Source: Dillenia suffruticosa (Eukaryota; Streptophyta; Magnoliopsida; Dilleniales; Dilleniaceae). Taken from it: a DNA stretch of 64,000 bases. The stretch lies in the NCBI GenBank assembly GCA_033439265.1, contig JAVTVX010000026.1:12215001-12279000 (forward strand), in the 5' to 3' direction. The position numbers and the translations under genes were made by a program. The notes below the pieces were generated by a model. The model had not been told where the DNA came from. It did not search any database and worked only from the letters and a program-made list of their open reading frames with translations. Shown here piece after piece: positions 1 to 11,550 of the stretch; within the stretch, counting starts at the first letter, position 1; the number at the start of each line of letters is the position of its first letter.

Positions 1-2
1 GT

Positions 3-2901
3 ATGCATCGTATTCTACTCAAATCCGATTCCAAACCGGTAAGAGAACCTCAACGAAAACTCAATCCCACCATGAAAGATATTGTTTTGAAGGAAATTTT
101 GAAACTGTTAGAGTTAGGAATTATATATCCTATTTCTGATAGTCAATGGGTAAGTCCGGTTCATGTTGTCCCCAAAAAGAGTGGAATTCAATTGGTAAAA
201 AATGAGAATAATGAGTTGGTACCAATGAGACTTCAAACCAGATGGCGAATGTGCATTGACTTTAGAAAATTAAATACCGCCACTCGGAAGGATCATTTCC
301 CTTTACCTTTCATTGATCAGATGCTAGAAAGATTGGCGGGTAAATTGTTTTTCTGTTTCTTGGATGGGTATTCGGGCTATTATCAAATAGTTGTAGCTCA
401 AGAAGATCAGGAAAAGACTACCTTTACTTGCCAATTTGGAACATTTGCATATCGTAGGATGCCCTTTGGACTTTGTAATGCACCGGGAACATTTCAAAGA
501 TGCATGATGAGTATATTTTCTGATTTAATTGAAGATTGCATCGAAATTTTCATGGATGATTTTACGGTGTATGGCGATTCATTCAATCAATGCTTAGATA
601 ATATACTCATTTGGAACATTTGCATATCGTAGGATGCCCTTTGGACTTTGTAATGCACCGGGAACATTTCAAAGATGCATGATGAGTATATTTTCTGATT
701 TAATTGAAGATTGCATCGAAATTTTCATGGATGATTTTACGGTGTATGGCGATTCATTCAATCAATGCTTAGATAATTCGTGTAAAGTTCTTAAGAGATG
801 CATTGACACTAATCTAGTCCTTAATTATGAGAAATGCCATTTTATGGTGAAGGAGGGAATAGTGTTAGGTCATGTAATTTCTTCAAGAGGCATTGAAGTT
901 GACAAAGTCAAGGTGGATTTAATTGCTAACTTGTCATATCCTACTAATGTGCGAGAAATTCGAAGTTTTCTTGGCCATGTAGGTTTCTATCGACGATTCA
1001 TCAAGGACTTCTCGAAAATAGCCCAACCACTCTCGCGATTGTTGCAACACGATGTTCTATTCGATTTTGGAAATAAGTGTAAGGAAGCTTTTGATACATT
1101 GAAAACTTTGCTAACTTCAGCTCCGGTTTTGCAGGCACCCAATTGGGATCTACCTTTTGAATTGATGTGCGATGCAAGTCACTATGCTGTGGGAGCTGTG
1201 CTCGGACAAAAGGACGGGAAGCAATCTCATGCCATTTACTATGCATCAAGAACACTCAATCCAACGCAATGCAACTATACCACAACTGAGAAGGAGTTTC
1301 TTGCCATAGTTTTTGCTTTTGAGAAATTTAGATCTTATTTGTTAGGATCTAAGGTTGTCGTTTACTCTGATCATGCAGCCTTGAAATATTTGCTTTCAAA
1401 GAAGGAGTCAAAACCACGACTTATCCGATGGGTTCTGCTTTTGCAAGAATTCGATTGGGAGATTAAGGACAGGAAGGGACTTGAAAATTCTGTAGCTGAT
1501 CATTTGAGTCGCTTGGTGCGAGAAGAAGAATCCTTACCTATATCTGAAACATTTCTGGATGAGCAATTGTTTACCCTACAAGGTAAGACAGGTAAGGAAC
1601 CTTGGTTTGCTGACATTGTAAATTTTCTTGTAACTGGGATTCTTCCTCATGACCTAAGTATTGCACAAAGGAACAAGCTTAGGAATGACTCGAAGTACTA
1701 CATTTGGGATGAACCATATTTGTGAAAAATAGGATCTGATCAAATCATTCGTAGATGTGTGCCTAACGATGAAATTCATTCCATTCTTGCTCATTGTCAT
1801 AGTCATGCATGTGGTGGTCATTTTGGTCCCAAAAGAACAGCTAGAAAAATTCTTGATAGTGGTTTCTATTGGGAAACACTCTTCAAGGATGCATACCAAT
1901 ATTGTAAGAGTTGTGTGAATTGTCAAAGGATGGGCAACATATCTTCTAGGGATGAAATGCCTCAAACCCCAATTTTATTTTGTGAAATTTTCGATGTATG
2001 GGGTATGGATTTTATGGGACCCTTTCCTAGTTCATGTGGCTTTCTATATATTTTGCTTGCAGTAGACTATGTCTCGAAATGGGTAGAAGCAAAAGCTACC
2101 CGTACTAATGATTCTACGGTTGTTGTAGGTTTCCTTAAATCTAACATTTTCTATAGGTTTGGGGTACCGAAGGCGATCATCAGTGATCAAGGTATACATT
2201 TTTGCAATCGTACGGTGGAAGCTTTAATGCGCAAATATGGAGTTAATCACCGAGTAGCTACCGCATACCATCCTCAAACCAATGGGCAAGCAGAAGTTTC
2301 TAACCGTGAGATTAAGAGCATTTTAGAAAAAACAGTAAATCCAAGCCGTAAGGATTGGAGTTTACGATTGGAGGATGCACTCTAGGCTTATCGAACTGCA
2401 TTCAAAACCCCAATTGGAATGTCACCATACCGATTAGTCTTTGGTAAGTTATGTCATTTACCGGTTGCTATTGAACATCGTGCTTTTTGGGCAGTCAAGC
2501 AATGCAACTTAGATGCCAAGGAAGTTGGACGGGAGAGGAAGTTGCAACTTCAGGAATTGGAAGAGATTCGTTTGGAAGCTTACAACAATGCAAGGCTTTA
2601 CAAAGAAAGGACTAAACGCGTTCACAATAAACTTCGTCGGCAAAAACACTTCTTTGAAGGTCAAAAAGTGCTTCTTTTCGATTCCAAATTGAAGTTTATG
2701 CCCGGTAAGTTAAAATCTCGATGGACAGGGCCATATTCGGTAGTAAGTATCTCTCCCCATGGTGCTATTGAAATTAAAAATATAGAGACTAACAACACTT
2801 TTAAGGTGAATGGACAACGATTGAAACCATTTATTGACAGATTTGATGTCTCTACAGTGGAGGAAGTTCATTTGGCACATCCCACATACATGGAGGAGTA
2901 A
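3..2901 (+). pseudogene. Broken gypsy pol: RT, RNase H and integrase
   Basis: Three open stretches (3-632, 634-1725, 1759-2385) plus 2419-2901 encode consecutive parts of pol. RT motifs include [32 protein letters not shown] and the catalytic FMDDF. RNase H is seen as [21 protein letters not shown] and [11 protein letters not shown], ending in SVADHLSRL. Integrase has an HHCC-type finger near 1785-1930 (CxxC as CVNC), then [14 protein letters not shown] and the downstream E in GQAEVSNRE, consistent with the DDE triad. Lesions: a 168-base duplication shifts the frame in RT with a TAG at 630, TGA at 1723 and TAG at 2383 (DAL*AYRTA). The tail 2419-2901 is the integrase C-terminal region (RWTGPYSV). 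It cannot make a full polyprotein. Confidence 0.9.
435..777 (+). repeat. 168-bp direct duplication with 7-bp filler inside RT
   Basis: Bases 435-602 recur at 610-777 almost or fully unchanged, separated by the filler atactca (603-609). The duplicated part covers the RT segment around MPFGLCNAP and FMDDF. The 175-base shift is not a multiple of three, so RT is frame-broken and meets a TAG at 630. Filler plus local duplication resembles repair of a double-strand break with templated synthesis (inference). Confidence 0.9.
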
Positions 2902-4214
2902 GACGAATTTCAAGTTCCCTTTGTTGATGTATGCTATTTGGGTAGCTGGAGATGTATGACAAATGGCTTGTATCAATGGTGTTTTTGTGCTTGAGATGGC
3001 TGCTCATGTCTTTAATAGTTTTCTTTGAATGATAAGCATGCAAAGATTTGACATAAACACTACTTAAAAAGTGAGGTTTTGAACTATAAACGAGCAAATT
3101 CAATTTTTGTGCTCGACGTTATTTTTTTTTATGAGTGATTATCACACTTGGATTGCACATTCTAGAACTTGCATTGTTATGCATTTCGAGACCACATTAT
3201 AGAATTTTATGCATTGAAATGACAAAGGCACTTAGGTTCTACCCCATTTTTGGCTTTCTTAAAATCCATATCCTGATTTCATAAACTCTTAGTTACCCAA
3301 TTTGAGCCTTTACCCTTTTTCTTCTTTAAAACCCACTCAATACAACACCTAGCCTTTGATTTTAGCCTTCGTTTCAAACCCTAGCACCAAAGGTATATAT
3401 ATTTAATTGCATGATTTTGGTTTTATGTTCGCCTCAATAGGAAGATGATGATTGGAATTTTGATATTGACATTTTCATGAAGATGATATATGTTCGAAAA
3501 AAAAAGCAAGAGAAAACAAAAACAAAAAAAAATGCTGAAAAAATAAGAAGTGGTTGAGAAAAAGAAGTGTTGTATTTTGATTGAAAATTCATTTACACTT
3601 CAGTCATAGAAAATTGAGAAAGCATTTGATATTCTTGTATGATTGTTTGCTACTGTCTATTCATTTGAAGAGCAAGAAGTCAATTCTGTTTGTTATTTGT
3701 TGAGGCAAAGATCGATCAATGTTATAAAAAAAATTGTGTGGTTAGTTATATATGGCCTTTGGTACGTTTTTAACCCTTGATATTCCCTTTTATCCTACCC
3801 TCAACCCTAGCCACGTTACAACCAAATGAAAGATCTTTAGATTGATGCATGAAATTCTAAATTTAAGTGGTGGAGATCTGATATATTTGCAAGCATATGG
3901 TAATGCCAATTCCAATGTGTTGATTTGAGTGTTATTGAAATACTCTTTACCCTTTTGAGTGCATAAGAGTGACCCCTTGGAGAGGATTGTCGAATCTTAC
4001 TGTTTGGATTTCATAAGTGACTGTTGGGATATATAGTGGTTGTTTTAGTACGGAACACTGTGAAGTACTTGCTGTTTTGATTATGCTTTCAGCTTAACTT
4101 TTAATAGTGATTATTGACTTGGGGACTTGAAAGAAAAACAAGCAGGTTTTTAGTGTCCGATTTAGATGAGTTGGGAATGCTTGAGGACAAGCATCATTTA
4201 GGTGTGGGGGAATT
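2902..4214 (+). other. Spacer between integrase and 3' LTR, with polypurine tract
   Basis: No convincing coding sequence; the only reading frame of note, 4114-4296, runs into the LTR and is not a known domain. Athila elements often carry an env-like gene here, but none is visible. The end of the spacer has gaggacaagcatcattta (4183-4200) followed by the purine-rich ggtgtgggggaatt just before the LTR, the usual priming site for plus-strand synthesis. Confidence 0.7.
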
Positions 4215-5610
4215 TGATAGGAACAAAATAAGTGTAATATTTGCAATTGATTTTTGCATTATTTTGAGAAAATATTACACTAATTGTGGTGATTGATGTG
4301 TTAGATTAATCAGACAAAAGGCGGGGAGAAATATGAAGAAAAAGAGGCTTAATTGGAGCAATTATGCAAGGATAAAAGAACAGAAAGAAGTGACTCTTCA
4401 TTAGCACGTGGGCACGCTGAATTCAAGGAGAAATACAAGACTTTTGAAGATTTTATTCTTCATTCCTAATATTTAGGAATGTGAAATTTTGAATCGTTGT
4501 AATTATTTTATTTTACTTGAAGTTTTTAGAATTTTATTCTTTAGAATATTTTATTCAATTTTAGAGAATATTATGGAGTAATTTTACTAAGGTAAAATTG
4601 TAGGAATTACTATTCCTTTAGGGTTCCAGCCGCCACCCACTAGAGGAGGTATTTAAACTTTGTATTATTGGCTTTTGAGGTGGTGAAGAGGCAGGAAACA
4701 GAATATTGCACAGGAGGTTGCTGTACCTTCAGCCGGGAGGATTCTTTGTTCTTTCCTTTATTTTCTTAGAAGCAACATTTATTTTAATTTGTGAGTTTCT
4801 CTTTCATTATGTTTTCATTTTAATTTCTTTTCTAGTCAAAGGATTATTGAAATCTTGATGAATAATGATTGTGAGATCTAAATGATCTTATTTGCTTGAT
4901 ATTTGTGGGTATTTATTTAATCTCTATGCTTAGTGTTTATGATTGTTTTGGGATTGTTAAATAGAGGCCTATGTTTGATAACCCTAGAATAGTCTACAAC
5001 CATTTAAAAATAGCAAGGTTTGTGTATTTTTAATGGAGTGGTAATTGACATAATTTTATGGCCTCGCAAGCGGTAGGATTTATGTCAAGAGATTAGGTAA
5101 TCTAATTTAAATAAATTCAGGTTGGAATTTACTGATTAGAATTGGGTCTCTCTAGATCGTAATGCTGTCGGAACATTAAATCCAACGAAGGTCTCTTGGG
5201 TTGTCTTTCGATTAGGGAAGTAATTAACGATGGTATCTTGATTACCGAAGAAGTACGAAGAGATTGGTCGCTTCGTGGTATTTAGCGGCTATAACCAATT
5301 TATTCGCATAATATCGAGTAATTTTTGTATCGATGATCAATCAAACATATCAAGGCGGAAATAACTCCTTTGGCTAGGTTTTCTCTTAATTGATAACTTT
5401 TACTTTAATTGATATTTTCTCATCATTTTATTGTAGTTAATTTTCATTAATTTGTTTGTTTAGTTATTTTAGATTATTTCATCAAAACCCCCCATATTTT
5501 CATTTTCCTTGAAAGAGATAAATCCGCCGTTCTCTGTGGATACGACCCTACTCGCGCTATATTCGTATTGTTTGAAGTTGGTATTTTATTTTTGGTTGTT
5601 TGACGACACA
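4215..5610 (+). repeat. 3' LTR of the Athila/Tat-type element
   Basis: Starts TGATAGGAAC directly after the polypurine tract and ends GACGACACA, giving TG...CA ends over 1396 bp. A diverged relative with the same start and end is present at 53654-55213, which independently supports both boundaries. Shared landmarks are the cacgtgggcacg region, the gaatagtctacaacc block and the tgggtctctctagatcg block. The expected 5-bp target duplicate after the LTR would be CCAGG (5611-5615); the partner lies outside the window. Confidence 0.85.
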
Positions 5611-5623
5611 CCAGGAGGTTAAG

Positions 5624-8600
5624 TGTTATAATATCGAGAAAAGAGAGAGAAAAAAAAGGGAAAGTAAAAAAAAAGGGGGTGGGCCCCACTACCACTCACA
5701 TTTTTCTTTTTTTTTTTTTTTCTTCTTCTTCTTTCCTTTTTCCTTTCTCCTCCCCTGCTCCCGACTTTCTCTTTGTGTTCGTCTCCTTCATCACCTTCTC
5801 CCTCTCTTGTTTAATCTTCCACCAATCAACCACTCTCCACTTAAATTCACTTTATGGACTTCCAAAACTTCAAGCAAACTCAAGGAATGGAAGATTAAAC
5901 AGAGGAAGTTTCAGATTTTCACAAAGGGAGAAATTTAGGGTTTTTGTAACCCAAACCCCAAAACTTAATCCGACTCCAAAATCAAGGTAATTTCTCCTCC
6001 CTAAACTTTGGTTTAACTTCTTTAATACTATATTGTGATTTATTATTGAGATATTGGAGATTTTTGTTAGAGAATCGAAACCCTAGGAATTCTGTGAACA
6101 GTGAATTTGGGGCAAAACGAAACAAAAAAGGTAGAAAGGTCCAAATGATGTTTAAATGATTAATTTGTGTGTATGTTGTGGAGTGAAATGAGGTGAAGAA
6201 TATGTACAGAAAGTTGGACTTTGTGTTGGACAAAAATGTGAATGATTTCAACGTTTTTGGTGGACTGAAATTTAGTGTTCAAAGTACAAAGCTTGCGTAA
6301 AGAATTCTTGTGAAAAAGGGATGAAAGTATGTGCCTCATTATCGGTAGAAATGATGGGAAGAAAATGTGTTAGTGGGTTACAAAATTGTCATTCATTTTG
6401 TGAAGTTTGAGCGCTGAAATTTTGGTAAATTCACATTGTGATGTGTGCAAAATTTTTTTTATGGATTAGTATTGTGTGTGTGTGCTAAATTTTGAGTAGA
6501 GATTGATGGGCATGTATGAGCTTGAATGTGCATGTGCCCGACCGTGAAATTAGAAGGGAATAAAGAGTTGCATTCTGTCTAGGGATGATTGGAGATGAGT
6601 ATGACATGAAATTTGGAGACGTTTGTGTATATGACGAGTTATGTATAGTAGTTCTAGGAAGAACCCTAAATTGAAAATATAGAGTTATGTTTGCCGATGT
6701 TTGAGGTGATGAATGGGGGTTAGCATGCTAAAATTTGGTGGAAATGTGTAATGTAAACGTGGACTATTTTGAGCATATTCAATTCTTAAAAATAATAATA
6801 ATAATAATAAATAATAATAATAATAAAAAATTGTGGACTGTTTTGGAGTATACAAGAGATAGAATGAGGGAATGATGGTTTTAGTAGTCTAAAGTGGCTT
6901 TGTGGTATTAGAAAATGTTTGGAAATGAGCAATTGAAGTTTGTTGATTTGATGGTAAGAAAAAAGGACAACATATATACACATTTAGAGCCTAATTACGG
7001 AGCCCTAAACATTGATCCTAGATGAAGAACTAATTGAAATATAATTTAACATAGTAGTTTTCAATTTGCGACACAAATTTATATAGATTATGTGTTGCCG
7101 TTGTAGTGACACACTTGGTGATCAAACGAGGGGAGCATACTTCCTACATTGTGGTGCATTTTAGGGAGTGGCAGACCCTCCCGTATACGGTGAGTGGATG
7201 GTTCATTGTATTCATGAATGAGAAACCTATTTTAAAATTGCTTTATGAATGATTTTCGAAAGATTTTACGTGATTTATGTAAATTGTTTTGTGACTGTGG
7301 GCTGTCTAAACTGAATTATAAAGTATAAATGCATTCATTGTGTTTAAAAATGATTTTGTGCCATATGTTATTTGATATTGCTCTATAAATTGATTTGGCA
7401 TGAGATTGTTGATTATTTGATGGAAAATTATGGCACATTGCTTGTGAATTGGATTGATTTAGAAATGAAGGGTGCTGCAGATGACTATAGTCATATTCCC
7501 ACCACGGAGTGACCTGACGGGGTGGCGTGGTTTGGGGTTTGGATGTGCAGGAGAGTTAGACGTCCCTCCCTCTGCCGAAGTCATACTATATCTGGTGTAC
7601 CCCGGTGAGGTACGAGCCAATGCCAAGGTAGGGGTTTGTTTTGAGACATTGGAAAGAAAAACCCTTGGTTGGATTTCGTCTGGGTTTGGCCGCCCTAAGA
7701 CGGAAGTGTTTTTCGATGGAACCCCAAGATTTTCTGAAATAATAATTGACATGGATGCATATTTTGTAAATTGTGATTTATTGAAATGTTTTATGCATAT
7801 GAACTGTTATTTATGAGATATGCTTTGACTGCCCCACATTTATCCCTTATTTATGAACACAATTATACCATTGCACTCCACTCACTGAGTATACCCCTAT
7901 ACTCACCCCTCTCTTCCCATTTTTCAGAGGAGACTTAGTTGGGAGACTACTCGACAGAGCTTGTGCAGTATTTTTGCGGATTGTATAGGTATTTGGCATA
8001 TGCAGGGTTATTTTTGGAGATTTATAGATCTCAAACCATGGAAAGGGAAGACTGTACATCTCCTGTCGTGCGGATTTCATTGATACTGGTCGAATTGTTG
8101 GCAAATATTGATAAAATCCGCTGATTTTTTATTTGTTCTTTATTATCTTAATTACTCGATTATTTTTGTAAAACCGTTTATATTTGTACTCGGACATTTG
8201 GACTGTAAATTTTAATTTCGATACTTCTCTCTGATTTTGTGAAGTTTTGTACAACTCATACCGTTAGGACTCTACCGATACTGGCTTGTCTTCCTCAGGT
8301 AAGTGTCGGTAAAATCCGACTGCTATGTTTTGGGATTTCTTGTTTGTCACACGCTTTATTGAGATGAGAATTCTGAATGGCTAGGATGGCCACATCGCAT
8401 GCGTGCTTGTACAGGGTCCCACTCCCCGATGTGTGCCAATATGTGTGTTTGAATGTTCAGGGATGAACCGGATGGGTCCCTTGCGTGTGTATTGTTATAT
8501 GATTTCACGTTTTGAAGAGTCTTATACTTTCGATCATTTATTGTAAATTTGATAGCCTTGCGGAGTCCCGGTATACGGGGAGGTTCTGCCCGTGTATCGA

Positions 8601-8649
8601 GATGACGCGGCGGTTGTCGCGTAGTCGATTCAAGGATCGAGGCGTGACA
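5624..8649 (+). repeat. 3' LTR of a second gypsy element (long-LTR family)
   Basis: The LTR runs from TGTTATAATATC to GGCGTGACA, about 3.0 kb, and is preceded by a polypurine-like ggaggttaag (5614-5623), so it reads as a 3' LTR; the rest of the element lies beyond the Athila insertion and the left edge. It is related along its length to the LTRs at 19191, 21500, 27740, 33408 and 42763. It has a CT-rich leader, a splice-donor-like aatcaag|gtaatt at 5986/5987, the palindrome ATGACTATAGTCAT near 7480 and the GAGTAT/ATACTC stem (7887-7904). Open frames inside it are low-complexity shadows. Flanking host sequence resumes at 8650 and matches the region near 58425. Confidence 0.8.
6789..6826. repeat. 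(AAT)n microsatellite
   Basis: Imperfect run of AAT/ATA triplets inside the LTR at 5624-8649. Confidence 0.9.
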
Positions 8650-9240
8650 AATCTCCCTAACCAAGTAAACATATGTTTTATATAGTTCAATATGTAATTT
8701 TGTCACTTAAATAACATGATTACTACTTATTTATTTTGGACCACGCATTAGGTCTTGAAGTTTGTAATGAAGTCGTATAGCTGAAAGAGAGAGGGGGGGA
8801 GGGAATGTTTCAAGACTTGCTTGGATCATATGCCCTGAATGAGGGAGAAACTCCACACAGCTATGTTCACAACTCGTGGTATCAGCTCTGAATAATTCAG
8901 CAGCAGTCCGATGCAGGTCATCAACTTGATGAATTCTTCAGGAGCACAATGATAACCGAATTTGAGTTCTTCATAAATTCCGTTTAATGCAGAGAGGAGT
9001 TTTGGAGTCTGCCAAGAAAAAGATCTGTCCTCTAAGAATTTTGACGTCAAGTATCTTTCTTCCACCTCTTCAAACATAATTTAGGGTAAACTATACTGGA
9101 AAATTACCAGAAGAAAGCAATCAGTAGATCAATCAACAGAATTGTATGATTCTTTTCTTGTTCAAACCAGCCAAGCTGTAACGCTGTTAGAAAGACATTC
9201 TGAGCACACAAACAAGGAGAAAACCGCAATGACAACTTAC
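8650..9240. other. Duplicated block X, copy 1
   Basis: This stretch recurs at 13408-13608 plus 18977-19185 (split by the copia element) and at 58425-58840. Shared landmarks are gtttcaagacttgct, gttcacaactcgtggtatcag, gtttaatgcagag and agatctgtcctc. On the minus strand 8826-9077 is an open frame of 83 codons that I do not recognise. The corresponding frame is broken at 58590-58830, so it may be chance or a decayed exon. It marks the left side of a SABATH duplication unit. Confidence 0.7.
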
Positions 9241-9718
9241 AGGGCATTGCTAGGATTGTCCAAGAATCGCCACATTGCTCAAGTAGATTGCAACTGTACT
9301 AGTTAGCATTAATCAACATTTGATTACTTTATGCAGAATGACAGCTTATGAATAATCTGTTTAATAAAGGAAGCAAAACTTCAGCCTTTGGAATTTACGC
9401 ATTGCTCTTCTATTAGAAAACTGATTTATGTTTTTCTAAAAAGAACTTGGTTCAAACAATAGAAAATTAAGATCAAGGAGGTAGTTTGGAAACCAACTGT
9501 ATAAGCCATTTATAACTGTACATCCAAGAATTATTGAGGAGGGTTATATAAATTACATACAAAATAATTACTCGAACCAATCACAAAACCTCCTTTAGTC
9601 ATATGGATATGCAAGTAGCTGAATCAATCCTCTCCATGGGAATGAAAGAGCAGGACAAAGACAACAGGAAACAATTAACTTAAATGCTAAGAAAATGACG
9701 GTCACCAGCATGCTTTCA
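9241..9718. other. Copy of the ALIX 3' flank
   Basis: From about 9290 the sequence follows the region downstream of ALIX (60089-60524): agtagattgcaactgtactag, tttatgtttttctaaaaagaac and gtcatatggatatgca are shared. No gene is visible. Confidence 0.7.
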
Positions 9719-9820
9719 TCATTGCTTATAGTAGCCACTCTGGTGTGGTGGAGGATAGGGACCAGGAATTGTATATGGTGGCCAAGGTTGAGACCCACGC
9801 TGTTGTGCATGAGCATTGTA
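9719..9820 (-). pseudogene. Stray copy of the last codons of ALIX
   Basis: Read on the minus strand, the last 33 or so codons of the ALIX gene at 60525 are repeated here in the same frame, ending GYYKQ and TGA (stop 9719-9721). Homology stops abruptly at 9820 (gagcattgta), where LINE-like sequence begins. The same junction occurs at 31433/31434, so the fusion happened once and was then duplicated. It has no upstream exons and cannot encode ALIX. Confidence 0.8.
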
Positions 9821-10648
9821 AAGAAGTTAACTAGGCAGTGGCTGAAAGAGAACAGCAAGATCTGGTCTAAGTGGCGACATTCCATGGAGTCAGACATTCA
9901 CTGCTGCTGCTTGGCTCATCTCGAAAACCAGATGCAAGGCCATCTTTGAAAACATGCAGCCTTTCACCCATTCCATAGCAGTCCTGGCTCTGAAGTTTGC
10001 AAGGGAAAACATAACAGCTGTGCTTTCTGGCAGGGCAAACTCCATTAGGCATGGAAGATGGATTGCCTGACAGAAGCCTTCTCAAGCTTGGATGGTTCAG
10101 CAATGAGAAACCCAAGCTCTGCGCTGGAGGGCTCATAAGAGGGGGCAAGGAAAATGGGGTTCACCATGAATATTGGCACTACAACTAGTTACATGGCAGA
10201 GCTCCCGGGGGGGGGGGGGGTTAAGAGAAGGGTTATGGTTAGCCTGCAAACACAACCGTCAAGGAATTATCCTTAAACTGGACTCTGAGATTCTAGCCAA
10301 CCATCTTAACAAGGGTATAAGTATGGATCATCCCATGTACCATGCCATCTAAGATTGCCTCAACCTCACGCAGACTGCAAGGTTTAAGGAGGTAAGGAAC
10401 ACTTGTCGGGAAGGGATGTCAGGAAGGGAACAAGTGCGCAGATTTGACGGCCAAACTAGGTCACTCCATGCATCAAAAGGTGAAAGTGTTGACTTCTCAG
10501 GAAATGCAAAGCTTGCTCCAAGAGGATGAAGATGGCGTTGCCGGCTTTAGGGCCTAGGCCCAGTCTTGTTTGTGATTTGGCCTTTGGGCTTTTGTTTAGT
10601 CTCTTTTCATTAACCCCCAAAAATAAAAAATAAAAAAATAAAAAAATC
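9821..10648 (+). pseudogene. 5'-truncated LINE remnant with RNase H domain
   Basis: A decayed copy of the sequence at 31434-32245, where the RNase H-like domain is easier to read (SDGSAIRNPG and AELRGVREGLWLA). Here the first motif has lost a few bases and frames are broken. The unit ends in an A-rich tail (about 10617-10647), as expected for the 3' end of a LINE. Plant LINEs commonly end with this type of RNase H domain; assignment to LINE is inference. A run of G at 10207-10220 lies within it. Confidence 0.6.
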
Positions 10649-10659
10649 AGTATTCGCTA

Positions 10660-11550
10660 ATCACTTGACTTGTGCGGTCGACGGGGTCATTTCATAGGCA
10701 GCGTGTGGACCGGTATTCTTGGCAAAAACCAATGACGTTTTTCTTGCGGGCCATCCTGCAGCACCGAGAATGAATTTCTCTAGAGATCATACTGTGCAGA
10801 GAAGCCAATACGAAACTTCCACAAGCTTTTCGGTTGACGGGAAAAATGATGTTGCAAGCAAAGTTGATTGAATCGGTCAAAGTCATGCTATCGATGTCGA
10901 CATGGGTGAAAATTGACAGCTCCTCCATCGACTTTTGTGACTTTTATGAAAATTTAAAATTTAAATATTACAAATAAAAATAAAAAATAACGAGAGTATA
11001 TTTTCAAATTAAATTTTATAATTATTTAAATATGATAAATTTTTAAATATCGATAATCAATTAAAAAATAAAAAAATAAAAAAATAAAACTTATAGCTCC
11101 ATTAACAAATCATCCTCCGCATAATCAATTTAAGGCCAACCTCTTAATGTTTATACCAAAAAAAAATTTATATTTTTATGTTTATGTATTTTTTATATTT
11201 GATAAATTATTTACATATCTAATTATTTATAATTTTTATTTTTATATTACTTTTTTGTAATATATATAACTATATATATATATATATATATATATGATCA
11301 TTTTAAGTTATTGTTATAAATTTGATCATTTTTATAAAATAATAAATATTTATATAAAATTTTTATATTTACATATTTTTTATATTTTTTTGTATTTTTT
11401 ATTTTTACAAATCATTTTGGTATGCGTCTGGTTCCATTCACACACGACCCGGTTGCTAACTTTATAAATTAGCTCCTCCTCCCTACATCTGTGATACAAG
11501 CAAGCCACAAGACTAGCATAATCTTTTGCAAGCAGGTGCATAACAGGAAA
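10660..11550 (+). promoter_or_regulatory. Upstream region and TATA box of SABATH copy A
   Basis: The block is shared with 32260-33184 (copy B) and 49289-50165 (copy C): a conserved proximal part (cttgtgcggt... aagcttttc), an AT-rich middle, and a core with TATAAA at 11463-11468. The TATA box is 88 bases before the ATG; the spacing is 87-88 in all three copies. The AT-rich middle includes a (TA)n run at 11271-11295. No gene is seen here. Confidence 0.65.
11271..11295. repeat. (TA)n microsatellite
   Basis: Uninterrupted TA dinucleotides in the AT-rich promoter region of SABATH copy A. Confidence 0.9.

Larger units (their letters stand above)
1..5610 (+). mobile_element. Athila/Tat-type Ty3/gypsy retrotransposon, 3' part
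   Basis: The window opens inside the pol gene of an LTR retrotransposon. Order seen: reverse transcriptase, RNase H, integrase, a 1.3 kb non-coding spacer, a polypurine tract and a 3' LTR. The RT-RNaseH-IN order defines Ty3/gypsy. The RT style ([14 protein letters not shown]), the integrase C-terminal half without a chromodomain and the gaggacaagca plus purine-rich tract before the LTR resemble the Athila/Tat lineage; that lineage call is from family knowledge. The 5' LTR and gag lie outside the window. Several stops and a frame-shifting duplication make it non-autonomous. Its 3' LTR ends immediately before the polypurine tract of another element's LTR, so it probably inserted into that element. 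Confidence 0.85.

Noticed and set aside
2902-4214. Env-like gene of the Athila element
   Set aside because: No open frame of useful length or membrane-protein character in the spacer.
5600-5990. Overlapping plus-strand frames of 103-112 codons
   Set aside because: CT-rich LTR leader, no conserved product in related LTRs.
7472-7816. Frame of 114 codons in the LTR
   Set aside because: Homologous positions in other LTRs are not open; the conserved DNA here is better explained by LTR signals.
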